Source: Leifsonia sp. ku-ls (GTDB lineage Bacteria > Actinomycetota > Actinomycetes > Actinomycetales > Microbacteriaceae). From it: a DNA stretch of 44,867 bases. The stretch covers positions 96,940 through 141,806 of the forward strand of contig QKXI01000011.1 in the NCBI GenBank assembly GCA_003367665.1, in the 5' to 3' direction. Made by a program: the position numbers and the translations under genes. Within the stretch, counting starts at the first letter, position 1. Every line of letters begins with the position of its first letter. Below, in pieces: positions 33,586 to 42,055 of the stretch. A model generated the notes under the pieces. It did not search any database. It was not told where the DNA came from and was given only the letters and a program-made list of their open reading frames with translations.

Positions 33586-35357
33586 AACAGTTCGCTCCCA
33601 CACTTGTGTTCATCCTGCTGGGGCTCTGCGCGGTCGCCGCGGTCCTCACCGGGGTGGCAAACATCGCGTTCCTCGTGCAGTGCGGTGCCGCGCCCACCGG
33701 CGAGCACCCCTTCAGCGGCTTCGGATTCCTGCTGACCGCCAACCCCGAGGCCTTCGGCACTGTCCCCGTCGGCTGCACCATTGCACCCAGCAGCATCTAC
33801 GTGACGTACCTCATCGCCGCCGTGCTGATCGGCGTCGTCGTCTTCGGCCTGGTGATGGGTTGGCACCACGTGCGGGACTCGGACTGGTTCTTCCGTCTCG
33901 AGCTGATGTACCGCGATGGTTTCGCGCGAGCGGGTGAGATTCGAAAGAACGTCTCTGCCCGGTCGCTGCTCCGCCGAGCGCGCCAGCTGCGCCCGGCCCT
34001 GAAGAAGCCCACTCCCGACCAGCTCGGCGTCCGCCTCGGGCGCGCACGCGGGATGGACGTGATGGTCAGCGTCGAGGACTCGATGGTCCTGTCTGCCGCC
34101 CCGCGGGGCGGCAAGGGCTTCCGCTTCGTGATCTCCTCAATCCTGGACTGGGACGGCCCGCTCATCACGACCTCAACGCGCAACGACAACCTCTCGGCAA
34201 CATATGAAGCGCGCAAGCGGATGGGCGAGGTGACCGTGGTCGACCCGCAGGGACTCTCTGGCATCAAGTCCCGCAAGCGTCCCGCGCTGCACACCGGCTG
34301 CGAGGATCCTCTGATCGCCGAGATGCGCGGCCGGGCGATGATCGCGGGAAGCGCGCTCGGCCAGTCGGCAACGAACCAGGAATGGGCCGGCATCTCCGCC
34401 GGCCTTCTCGCCGCTCTGCTGCAGGCGGCCGCGCTCTCCGGAGAAGGCACCGCTGCCCTGCGCCGATGGACGCAGAACCCGGCACTGTGCGACCCGGCGA
34501 TCGACATCTTGAGGGACCAGGGCGCGCCGGGCTGGTCGCAGATGCTCGAGAGTACGGTCAAGGGCGACCCCGAGCTGTTGGCGAACTCCTGGATCGGCGT
34601 TCGGGAGGCGGGCAAGCCGCTCCTGATCCCCGGCATCTACGACGCGCTTAGCCCTGAAGGAGACGCGGTGCTGGACCCGCGCGAGTTCCTCGAGGGACGC
34701 AACACGCTCTACCTGATCGGCACGGGCTCTGGCGCCGGCGCGACCGGCGGATACCTCGCCGCGATCCTGGACGACATCGTGGAACAGGCGCGCCGGAAGG
34801 CGCTGGCGTCGCAGGGCGGCCGCCTCGACCCGCCACTCGGTCTCATCCTCGACGAGCTCGCCAACATGTTCGTCTGGCCAGCGCTGCCCACCGTTCTCAG
34901 CGACGGTGGCGGCATCGGCATCTTCACGCAGGTCGTGTTCCAGTCGATGTCCCAGGCCGCAACGGTGTGGTCCGAGTCGGAGGCGCAGACCATCTGGAAC
35001 TCCGCCATCGTGAAGGTACTGCTCGGCGGCTCGACCGACGTCCGGCACATGCAGGACATCTCGAACATGCTCGGGGAGCGCAAAGTGCTGCACCGGGGTC
35101 GCTCCTGGTCCGAGGAGTCGACCACGCACTCCGAGCAGCGGGCCACGGCACCGGTCCTCAGCGTTGACGAGCTGCGCCGCCTCCCCACAGGGATGGCGGT
35201 GCTCGCCTACAAGAACATCCGCCCCGTTCTGCTGGACGCCAAGGGGTGGACCAAGCGCTCGGACGCTTCGCAGATCCACGCCGACCGCCGGTCCACGGAG
35301 CTGGAACAGCTGAGCGAGTTCCAGCGTCAGTACGCGCGCCGGACGACCGATGTCTAA
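33582..35357 (+). CDS. VirD4/TraG-type coupling protein
   Basis: This 591-aa protein has two N-terminal membrane helices (7-27 and 73-93). A Walker A variant, APRGGKG at 173-179, is typical of TraG/VirD4 proteins, which often have GKG. A Walker B-type LILDELANMF and the STDVRHMQDISNMLG sensor region follow. It docks the relaxase-DNA complex to the T4SS. It overlaps both neighbours, so is fully part of the transfer operon. Confidence 0.9.
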   Translation: MKQFAPTLVFILLGLCAVAAVLTGVANIAFLVQCGAAPTGEHPFSGFGFLLTANPEAFGTVPVGCTIAPSSIYVTYLIAAVLIGVVVFGLVMGWHHVRDSDWFFRLELMYRDGFARAGEIRKNVSARSLLRRARQLRPALKKPTPDQLGVRLGRARGMDVMVSVEDSMVLSAAPRGGKGFRFVISSILDWDGPLITTSTRNDNLSATYEARKRMGEVTVVDPQGLSGIKSRKRPALHTGCEDPLIAEMRGRAMIAGSALGQSATNQEWAGISAGLLAALLQAAALSGEGTAALRRWTQNPALCDPAIDILRDQGAPGWSQMLESTVKGDPELLANSWIGVREAGKPLLIPGIYDALSPEGDAVLDPREFLEGRNTLYLIGTGSGAGATGGYLAAILDDIVEQARRKALASQGGRLDPPLGLILDELANMFVWPALPTVLSDGGGIGIFTQVVFQSMSQAATVWSESEAQTIWNSAIVKVLLGGSTDVRHMQDISNMLGERKVLHRGRSWSEESTTHSEQRATAPVLSVDELRRLPTGMAVLAYKNIRPVLLDAKGWTKRSDASQIHADRRSTELEQLSEFQRQYARRTTDV

Positions 35358-35745
35358 CCGGCGACGCCCGGCGCGCGGCAACCGGTACCGCAGCGGCTAC
35401 CTGACCTCGATCGAGTGGTTCCGTCGCCGTGCGCGGTGGTTTCGGGAGGAAGCCGAGACCTACGGTGTCGTGCGCTGTGCGGTCTGCCTCGGCCGCGGCA
35501 CCTCGAGCACGCTTGAGCTGCACCACCTGGACTACCGAGGCGTCGCAGAAGTGCCCGGGGGCGGGTGGCGTGCCGGAGAAGAGCACGGCGACCTGCTTGC
35601 CGTCCACCCGGACCACCACCGGATGCTGCATCAGCTCTTGGACAGCGACAAGGTGCTCGGCAAGATGCGCAACCGCAGGGACGCCAGCATGCAGGCGATC
35701 GCGAAGCTGCGGCGTCGAATCATCCGGGCGGTGATGGCGGCATGA
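35350..35745 (+). CDS. HNH-type nuclease-like protein
   Basis: This 131-aa basic protein has CAVC (about residues 43-46), LELHHLDY and LLAVHPDHHRMLHQLL. This cysteine-pair, HH and HxxHH arrangement recalls HNH endonucleases. The second CxxC of the zinc-bound subclass is missing. It overlaps the coupling-protein gene and the next gene. Small HNH proteins within conjugation operons are known but poorly understood; it may nick or process DNA. The activity is inferred. Confidence 0.7.
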   Translation: MSNRRRPARGNRYRSGYLTSIEWFRRRARWFREEAETYGVVRCAVCLGRGTSSTLELHHLDYRGVAEVPGGGWRAGEEHGDLLAVHPDHHRMLHQLLDSDKVLGKMRNRRDASMQAIAKLRRRIIRAVMAA

Positions 35746-36242
35746 GCGGAGACGAGTTTGGAGACCTCCCGGTCGCGACTGGCATCCCTCTGAAGACGCC
35801 GGCCGCGTCTCCGGCGGCTCCGGGAGATGAGGACCTTCCGGCAACGGTTCTCGTCGTCAACTGGCGCACCCTCACGAACCGCGAGGCCGCGGAGGCCTGG
35901 GAGAAGTTGGCGGACTGGGTCGGCTGGATCTACAGGCGATACCCGCTGCCCGACGACGTGATCCGCAAGTGCTGGTACCGCCATGGAGGGGTCGTTGAGG
36001 AGCTTTCCGCGCTGCACGCGTGCTGGCAAGCGTCGTTCGATGAGTCCGACAGCGGCTACGGTCCGATCGGTTTTCACGAGCGTCTAGAGCTCGCGAGAAA
36101 TCGACTCCGTACACTGCAGGGCAGCTGCGGTGAAGATCACGTCGAGGACCGCATCCGCGACCTGCCGTTTCCGTCCGACTGGTCCGACTGGACTCGTAAG
36201 AGCCACGCCCACCCGAAGCCCGATGAGAGGAACCCGAGATGA
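35742..36242 (+). CDS. DUF4913-like protein
   Basis: This 166-aa protein has the DUF4913 pattern NWRTLTNREAAEAWEKLADW, VGWIYRRYPLPDDVIRKCWYRHGG and VVEELSALHACWQASF. DUF4913 proteins are common on actinobacterial plasmids and prophages; their function is unknown. It overlaps both neighbours. A role in DNA transfer is inferred from the operon. Confidence 0.8.
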   Translation: MSGDEFGDLPVATGIPLKTPAASPAAPGDEDLPATVLVVNWRTLTNREAAEAWEKLADWVGWIYRRYPLPDDVIRKCWYRHGGVVEELSALHACWQASFDESDSGYGPIGFHERLELARNRLRTLQGSCGEDHVEDRIRDLPFPSDWSDWTRKSHAHPKPDERNPR

Positions 36243-37204
36243 CCGATGAACGGCTCGACCGTCCGACCGTGGATGGTGATGTCTTCCTGCGGTACGTGGA
36301 GCGGTTCACGCTCGCGGCGATCGACCGCTACACCGACGTCCCGACCGAGAGAGAAGCGCTGCGTCGGAACCTCTCGACCGGCGTGGAGCCGATCGGAGAT
36401 GCTGACTGGGAGGCCTTGAGCGACGTCGCTGACGAGCTGATCGGCGAGGCGGCACAGGACCTCGAGTTCTCCGAGCGTCCGCGCAGCATGTGGACGACGT
36501 CGATCGCCCAAGCGGTCGTCGAGGCGCGACTGACGCAGGAGGAGCGAGAGGCGGCGATGCAGGTTCGGATCGAAGAGCTCTCCGCTGAGACCGGGATGCC
36601 GACCATCAGCGTGGCCGAGTGGCAAGGGTACGTCGATCGCGCTCGGGATGTTGACAGCGCGGAGGCACGCGCGATCCCTGACGTCCAATGGGATGCGGTG
36701 GTGGATACTCCTGGGGCGGAATTCGGCTTCGTCAGCCTGGGGAATCCACGCGGAGTGGATGAGAGCGCGTTGGCGAAGTCGATCGCGCTTGCCCACGACA
36801 CTCGGCCTGGTGGCGCAATCACGTTCGAGAACGAGAACCGCCGCTGGGACTCGGTCTGGCTCACACGACGAGACTACGTCGAGGCGGAACGGCATCAGCG
36901 GCTGCAGCAGCTGCGTGAGGCGGGTGTGGCGGTCATTCCCGGTTCCCCGCAAGCCCGCTTCCTGACTCGCGACCTGCGGGATCCTGATCCGGTTGTATCG
37001 CGGCGTGAGGTGGCCGAACGGCAGGCGCGATACGGCACCCCGGCGGCATCGGCCGATCCTGCACGGCATGACGGAGATGCTCGCCTCGAGCGTGCGGCTG
37101 CAGAGCGTCGCCCACCGGAAGTCGACCCGTCGCGGATGTCGCCGGCGGTTCAGCAGCAACAGCAGCAGCGCACGTCGCTGTTCCGACGTATGAGTCGTCG
37201 CTAG
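36239..37204 (+). CDS. Hypothetical protein, last gene of transfer operon
   Basis: This 321-aa soluble acidic protein has a basic Gln-rich tail (QQQQQQRTSLFRRMSRR). No domain is recognised. Helical segments such as DADWEALSDVADELIGEAAQDLEF dominate the first half. It is coupled to the DUF4913 gene by ATGA overlap and ends 13 bp before a terminator. Possibly a relaxosome or coupling accessory. Confidence 0.65.
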   Translation: MTDERLDRPTVDGDVFLRYVERFTLAAIDRYTDVPTEREALRRNLSTGVEPIGDADWEALSDVADELIGEAAQDLEFSERPRSMWTTSIAQAVVEARLTQEEREAAMQVRIEELSAETGMPTISVAEWQGYVDRARDVDSAEARAIPDVQWDAVVDTPGAEFGFVSLGNPRGVDESALAKSIALAHDTRPGGAITFENENRRWDSVWLTRRDYVEAERHQRLQQLREAGVAVIPGSPQARFLTRDLRDPDPVVSRREVAERQARYGTPAASADPARHDGDARLERAAAERRPPEVDPSRMSPAVQQQQQQRTSLFRRMSRR

Positions 37205-37216
37205 TCCCACAAGACA

Positions 37217-37249
37217 GATGCCCCGGAGCCAGGTTGGTTCCGGGGCATC
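37217..37249. terminator. Bidirectional terminator between transfer operon and relaxase gene
   Basis: GATGCCCCGGA (37217-37227) pairs with TCCGGGGCATC (37239-37249), with the stem extended inward by GCCA/TGGT around GGT. It lies between convergent genes. No strong T-tract is present on either side. Confidence 0.7.
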
Positions 37250-37278
37250 GTCCGTTGTGGAGGCGATCGCGATGCTTG

Positions 37279-40200
37279 CTAGCGGGCGCGGGGGCCAACC
37301 CGGCGGGCTGTCGGGCGGGCGACGGGTCCGGTCGCAGCAGGGTTCGCAGATCCGACCGGCCGCGTAAGGACCGAGGATGCAGCTTGCGTCCGTTCGTGGT
37401 TCTCGGCCGCAAGCTCGTCGACGGTGAGACGGTCGCGGAGTGCCTTCTCCTGCTGCATGAGTTCGAGGGACCGCTCGGCGGTGCGTCGCGCGGCCGCGAG
37501 GTCATGCAACTCTTCGTGTGCCTTCTTCACGCGGTCGCGGAGGACGTGCAACTGATCGGCGACGTCGGGGTCGAGGGTCTTGCCGTGGGTGATGGCGTCT
37601 TGGGTGCTGAGCTTCTGAATGCGTTGTTCGGCCACGGTGATGGAGTCCTGCAGCCAGCCGGTGCGGGCGCGGTTGTCCTCGAGGGATGCGTCGAGCGCGA
37701 CGGTCTTCTGGTCGAGGTCGACCAGGTGACCGACGGGGCGCTCGGTGCTGTTCCACGCGGGGATGGGCTTGGTGACCGGTGCGGCGGGCCGGGCTGCCCG
37801 GTGCAGTTCGGTGCGGGCGGCGATGCGGGAGTCGTCGACGGTGAGTTCGGCGCGGCCGCGGCGCATCGTCTCGACGAGTTCGTCGACGACCTTGTCCTCG
37901 TTCGCGGCGGTGGAGACGTAGGTGTTCTCGTACTTGCCTCGGGTGACGCCGACGTAGAGGCCGGCGGCGTCGACGCCGGGGCCGGTGATGGATGCCCAGT
38001 TGGTTTCGCCCTGCTCGCCGTGGACGGTGGAGGCGTAGGCGAGGTGGGCGTGGTCGGCGAAGTAGTCGGCTTGTACGGTGCGGGTGACGCCGTTGGTGGC
38101 GAGGGAGGCGAGGCGGACGCTGCCGTCGGCGCCTATGGCGTCGACGGTCCAGAGGTCGCGGTTGTTGACGCCGGTCTCGGCGTCGTTGCGGCGGGTCTGG
38201 ACGGTTTCGCCGACGTAGACGGCTTGGCCGTTCCGGGCGAAGGTGACGCGGGTGGGGTCGAGTTCTCCGCGCTGCAGGCGGCCGGCCTGGATGGCTTCGT
38301 TGATCGCCTGGGCTTCGTCGTTGGTGGACACGACCATGGAGACGGTCTTGCCGGCCTGGGTGAGTTCGCGGTGGCGGTCGACCATGTAGGTGAGGACGGC
38401 CTGCTGGTCGGTCACGGTCACGACGTGGCCGCGGCGGATGAGCTCGGCGGCAACGGCGCGGGCTTCTTCGTCGTTGGCCGGTTCGCGCAGCTTCTTGGTC
38501 AGCTCGGCGTAGGCGTCGTCGCGGACCGGGTTGCCGTTCTCGTCCAGGACGGGGTTGCCGTTCTCGTCGAGCAGCCGGAACCGCTGGACGGTCTCCAGCT
38601 CGACGCGGGCGGTGGCGAAGGTGCGGGCGATCGACATGGCGCCGGAGTGGCCGACGGGGGAGACCTGGAGGTGGTCACCGATGAGAGCGATCTGTGCTCC
38701 GGTGGATTGTGCGAGTAGCGCGAGCGCGCGGGCTTCGTGCAGGCCGAGCATTCCGGCCTCGTCGACGACGATCCGGTCACCGGGCGCGATCGGGTAGCGG
38801 CTGGGACCGGTGTAGGGGCGGTCGGCGAAGGCGGACTGTTGACCGGGGGTGACGTGCTGCCAGACTGTGTTCCCGGCAACGTCTTCACCCCAGAACCAGC
38901 CGTGATCGCGGAGGAGTGCGTGGACCGAGGAGGAGACGGTGTCGGTCTCCCGTCCGGCGACGTTTGCCGCCTTCTTCGTAGGGGCGACGATGAGGCAGCC
39001 GCGGCCCTGGTCGTCGAGCAGCTTCTTGGCGACCTTGAGCATGGTGGTCTTGCCGGTCCCGGCGGGACCGGTGATGGTGACGACCTGGTCGGTTCCGGCG
39101 ACCGCGGCCGCGGCGTCGGCCTGCGCAGCATCGAGGCGGACGCCCGGCTCGAGCACCTCGTCCTGGGCGGCGTCGACCAGGTCGCGCTCGACGACTTCTC
39201 CGGGGGCGGAGAGGGTGGCGTACTGGCGGGCGACGTCGGCCTTGAGGGCGAGGGTGGCCTGCGACATGTACCCCTTGATGTGCGGGGGGATGACACCGTC
39301 CGCGGCCAGCAGGTTCACGGACAGGCCGCCGACGGCGCGGGCGGTCACGTCCTCGATCAGCTCCTGGAGGGCGTTGCGGTCGGCGATGACACCGGACGCG
39401 GCCACGGCGCGGGTGACGCCGGCGCGGACATCGAACAGGCTGTAGCGGCCGCCGGTTCCGGTCGCGCGGGCGTCGGCGTCGGCGACGCCGGTCGCGGCCA
39501 GGATGTTCCGGTCAAGGTCAGCGATTGTCCGGCCGGTCAGGCGGGCTTCGTCGCGGGTGGCCGTGACGGTCGGGTCGATCGTGGTCAGCTCGTCCATGAC
39601 CGTGGCCGCCCAGTTCGCTTCGTCCAGGTGGCCGGGCTTGTTCGGCCGGCCATGGGCGTACGCCCACTGGTCGATCGCCTGCAGGTCCTTGGCCGTGGGC
39701 TCCTGGCCGGGGTGGGCGGCTTGCCACTCAGCAAGCTTGACCGCCCGGTTGGCCTCGATCTGGTTTGACCGGCGGGACAGCGGCCGCACCAGGTGGGCCA
39801 GCTGCTCGATTTCGCCGTCCGCGTTCAGGGTGTAGCCCTTGGCCGCGAGGGCGGCCAGCCACTGCGGGTCGGTGCGGGCGGCGAGGTCACCCTCGGCGTT
39901 GATGACCGTCTGGAACTTCATGGCCACGCGGGAGTCAACGTTCGTCCACCGACCGTCTTTACCCAGGACCTTGATGTTCAGCCACAGGTGGCGGTGCTTG
40001 TGCGGGTCCAGCGCGCGGGACCGTTCGTGGTTCAGCTCCACGACCTCGATGCGGGAGAGGTCTTCACGGATCGCGCCGGCGTGGCCGCGGCGGGCGTTGA
40101 GCTCGCGCTGCCAAGCCAGGATGGTGCGGTCGCGGAGCCGGTCCATGAGGTCTTCGTAGGCCAGGTGGATGTCCGCGTCGATCATCGCGGCGAGCGAGAA

Positions 40201-40530
40201 CGACTTCGAGGAGTTGATCGTGGCGTCCAGGAGGAGGTCTGCGTTCGCGCCGCCGACTTCCTTGCCCCGCAGCACCCCGTTCTCGGGGTCGCGGCCGGAG
40301 ATCCACGCTTCGAGCTTGTCGCGGTCCAGCACGTCGCGGCGGATGATGCCGTCCTCGACGATGTGCCGCAGAACGGCGTCGTCGGCGTACCCGGCGGCGA
40401 CGATCGCGCCCGACTGGGAGGCGTCGCAGGTGCCCGCGAGGGCGTAATCGAGGGCCTGCTTGACCCCCAGGGAAGCGACTCCGCGCTTCCATCTCGCCAT
40501 TCCGCCGCGCACGCGAACAGCGTAGCGCAT
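37279..40530 (-). CDS. MobF (TrwC/TraI-like) relaxase-helicase
   Basis: About 1083 aa from ATG 40530; ATG 40551 or 40500 are alternatives, and the open frame further upstream looks non-coding. The N-terminal TrwC-like relaxase domain has the HUH metal site DPHKHRHLWLNIKV and upstream Tyr residues (ALDYAL, AAGYADD), one of which may be catalytic. A RecD-type helicase follows: Walker A GPAGTGKTT, Walker B VVDEAGML, LIGDHLQVSPVG, and the C-terminal YASTVHGEQGETNW with GLYVGVTRGK. The tail is coiled-coil-like. It nicks oriT, stays bound to the strand and unwinds it for transfer. A 24-bp tandem duplication (LDENGNPV twice) sits in the helicase part. It is the only gene of its leftward unit. Confidence 0.92.
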   Translation of the reverse strand: MRYAVRVRGGMARWKRGVASLGVKQALDYALAGTCDASQSGAIVAAGYADDAVLRHIVEDGIIRRDVLDRDKLEAWISGRDPENGVLRGKEVGGANADLLLDATINSSKSFSLAAMIDADIHLAYEDLMDRLRDRTILAWQRELNARRGHAGAIREDLSRIEVVELNHERSRALDPHKHRHLWLNIKVLGKDGRWTNVDSRVAMKFQTVINAEGDLAARTDPQWLAALAAKGYTLNADGEIEQLAHLVRPLSRRSNQIEANRAVKLAEWQAAHPGQEPTAKDLQAIDQWAYAHGRPNKPGHLDEANWAATVMDELTTIDPTVTATRDEARLTGRTIADLDRNILAATGVADADARATGTGGRYSLFDVRAGVTRAVAASGVIADRNALQELIEDVTARAVGGLSVNLLAADGVIPPHIKGYMSQATLALKADVARQYATLSAPGEVVERDLVDAAQDEVLEPGVRLDAAQADAAAAVAGTDQVVTITGPAGTGKTTMLKVAKKLLDDQGRGCLIVAPTKKAANVAGRETDTVSSSVHALLRDHGWFWGEDVAGNTVWQHVTPGQQSAFADRPYTGPSRYPIAPGDRIVVDEAGMLGLHEARALALLAQSTGAQIALIGDHLQVSPVGHSGAMSIARTFATARVELETVQRFRLLDENGNPVLDENGNPVRDDAYAELTKKLREPANDEEARAVAAELIRRGHVVTVTDQQAVLTYMVDRHRELTQAGKTVSMVVSTNDEAQAINEAIQAGRLQRGELDPTRVTFARNGQAVYVGETVQTRRNDAETGVNNRDLWTVDAIGADGSVRLASLATNGVTRTVQADYFADHAHLAYASTVHGEQGETNWASITGPGVDAAGLYVGVTRGKYENTYVSTAANEDKVVDELVETMRRGRAELTVDDSRIAARTELHRAARPAAPVTKPIPAWNSTERPVGHLVDLDQKTVALDASLEDNRARTGWLQDSITVAEQRIQKLSTQDAITHGKTLDPDVADQLHVLRDRVKKAHEELHDLAAARRTAERSLELMQQEKALRDRLTVDELAAENHERTQAASSVLTRPVGSANPAATGPVARPTARRVGPRAR

Positions 40531-40760
40531 CACCTTGGTGCCTGCGTGCATCAATGTGTTTCCGTCGATTCCGTCACCCTCTCCGGTGCCTTCGTCATCC
40601 CTCCCATCTCGTGGTCTCGTCTCCCTCCTGATCACTTCGTTCTTCTGCTCTGGTTCCTCGCTCTCGTCCGTGCTCCGTCGCGGACGGTTCTTCGTCGGGG
40701 GAGCGCGAGGGGGTCGCCCCTCGCCGGGCCGCAGTGGCGGCTCGCAGCGCGCACGGGTCT
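40531..40760. other. Non-coding region upstream of relaxase; candidate oriT
   Basis: No gene is visible. GCGAGGGG (40705-40712) and CCCCTCGC (40717-40724) form a perfect inverted repeat, and a GTCCG/CGGAC pair lies near 40668-40685. MobF oriT sites often sit beside the relaxase gene with a hairpin near nic, so this is the best oriT candidate, but no known nic sequence was recognised. The relaxase promoter must also lie here. Confidence 0.35.
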
Positions 40761-40795
40761 GGGTCGAGTGCGCGGGCGCGCCCATCTAGAGGTGA
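40761..40795 (+). promoter_or_regulatory. CATCTAGAGGTGA element, copy 5
   Basis: GGGTCGAGTGCGCG, eight bases, CATCTAGAGGTGA at 40783-40795. It lies 51 bp before GTG 40847 and controls the two-gene operon 40847-41805. The relaxase gene on the other side has no copy. Confidence 0.65.
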
Positions 40796-40846
40796 GAGAG
40801 CTCGCACGCGAATCGCGATGCGGGGGACCGAACGATTGGAGGAGCG

Positions 40847-41341
40847 GTGGCGATCGCCAGCGAATACGACGTGACGCACAAGTGCGGCCACACCCAGAAG
40901 CACGACCTGAGCAGCCTGCCGGCGGGCGACCGCCAAGGCCGGGCGAGCTGGTTGGCCACGACGGACTGCACAAGCTGTTTCATCACCAAGAAGAAGCGAG
41001 CGAACACCCGGCAGCGCAATAAGCAGCGCGACGGCGAGGTGCAGGCTGCGCTCGAGGACGCCGAGCGCGACGGCCTGCCGCCCTTGGCCGGCACGGCCAA
41101 GCAGACGGACTGGGCCGTGCGGATCCGGCATGACCTTCTCCGGGACGCCTACGACCAGCTCGTGGCCGGCGGCGGGATGACGGAAGCCGATTACACGACG
41201 GCCATCCTGGAACCGGCCAGACTCGTTGGCCGCGCCGGGTGGTGGATCGACAACCGGCACACTGAGGTCGCGGACCTGGTCGAGATCCTCGCGGACAGCG
41301 GCCAGGCGGCCGAAGCGGTCACGAACGAGAACCCGTTCTGA
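40847..41341 (+). CDS. Hypothetical zinc-finger-like protein
   Basis: This 164-aa protein starts at GTG 40847 with a strong GGAGGAG site. Cys13, His15 (HKCGHTQ) and Cys41, Cys44 (DCTSC) can form one zinc site; a basic stretch follows (KKKRANTRQRNKQR). The C-terminal half is helical. I recognise no family. The stop overlaps the next start as TGATG. It may bind nucleic acid, from its composition. Confidence 0.65.
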   Translation: MAIASEYDVTHKCGHTQKHDLSSLPAGDRQGRASWLATTDCTSCFITKKKRANTRQRNKQRDGEVQAALEDAERDGLPPLAGTAKQTDWAVRIRHDLLRDAYDQLVAGGGMTEADYTTAILEPARLVGRAGWWIDNRHTEVADLVEILADSGQAAEAVTNENPF

Positions 41342-41805
41342 TGGCCACGGCCAGCGCAGAGGCATCGAACGTGACCGGCCTCCTGGACAACATCGGAGGC
41401 GGGAAGGCCGCGATCGTGGAGCGTCTGATCGCGGCCAACGCTCGGGCGCGAGCGACCGGCGAAAGCGGATCGCCGGACTCGAACGTGGCGGCGTACGCGG
41501 CCGCGGTCACGACGACCGATGAAGCACTGCTCGTGGACCTGCTGACGCAGATCGGTGTCCGCGGTTCCTGGAGTCGCGCCGACCTGGTCGTCGGCGCGCT
41601 CGAGACGACGTCTCTCGTGGTGACCCCGACCGTTGGGGGCGCATTCCGGCTTGCCGGCTATCCGTCCCGTGTGAGCGAGCTCGCGTTCGGCCGGGGGCTT
41701 CTGGCGGCCGGCGACCAGGGGGTCTGGCTGACGGCCGCCGGCCATGCCGCGGTCAACGGCGTGCGCGAGGTGCTTGGATGGCCACCGCTTCTCGTACTTC
41801 GGTAG
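41341..41805 (+). CDS. Hypothetical protein
   Basis: This 154-aa Ala-rich soluble protein has no recognised domain. The second half (SWSRADLVVGALETTSLVVT, then FGRGLLAAGDQGVWLTAAG) could be a winged-helix-like fold. It is coupled to the zinc-finger-like gene by TGATG and followed by a strong terminator. Function unknown. Confidence 0.6.
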   Translation: MATASAEASNVTGLLDNIGGGKAAIVERLIAANARARATGESGSPDSNVAAYAAAVTTTDEALLVDLLTQIGVRGSWSRADLVVGALETTSLVVTPTVGGAFRLAGYPSRVSELAFGRGLLAAGDQGVWLTAAGHAAVNGVREVLGWPPLLVLR

Positions 41806-41820
41806 CGACGACGGCATGGA

Positions 41821-41850
41821 GAAGGGCCCGGGTTTCGACCCGGGCCCTTC
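41821..41850. terminator. Strong intrinsic terminator between convergent operons
   Basis: GAAGGGCCCGGGT (41821-41833) and ACCCGGGCCCTTC (41838-41850) pair perfectly around a TTCG tetraloop. It serves the rightward operon and, being symmetric, probably the leftward gene ending at 41858. Confidence 0.85.
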
Positions 41851-41857
41851 TTCGTCG

Positions 41858-42055
41858 TCATAGGTGCTGGATGGTGCGCCTTCGGAGCTCGAGGCGCGTC
41901 ACGAGCTGCGGTGCGGTCGCTGCGCTCGGGCGGACGGTTCCGCAGAAGGCGCACGCCTTCGCGAAGGTGACGACGTCGACCAGGTCGACGATGCACGGGA
42001 AGGTGGCCGCGTATCCGCACTTGGGGCAGGTGTCCTGCGGGGCGCCGGCGTTCAT
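41858..42055 (-). CDS. Small zinc-ribbon protein
   Basis: This 65-aa protein has two CxxC motifs, CPKCGY (about 10-15) and CAFCGT (about 35-40), forming a four-cysteine zinc ribbon, and a basic C-terminus. It starts at ATG 42055, overlapping the previous stop as ATGA. Such mini-ribbons bind nucleic acid or proteins. The role is unknown. Confidence 0.65.
   Translation of the reverse strand: MNAGAPQDTCPKCGYAATFPCIVDLVDVVTFAKACAFCGTVRPSAATAPQLVTRLELRRRTIQHL

Noticed and set aside
36085-36100. TCTAGAG inside the DUF4913 gene as a seventh element copy
   Set aside because: It lacks GAsTGCGCG and the GGTGA end and lies within coding sequence.
37234-38718. Rightward 494-aa Gly/Val/Asp-rich frame
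   Set aside because: It is antisense to the relaxase helicase, which has all its motifs in the other strand.
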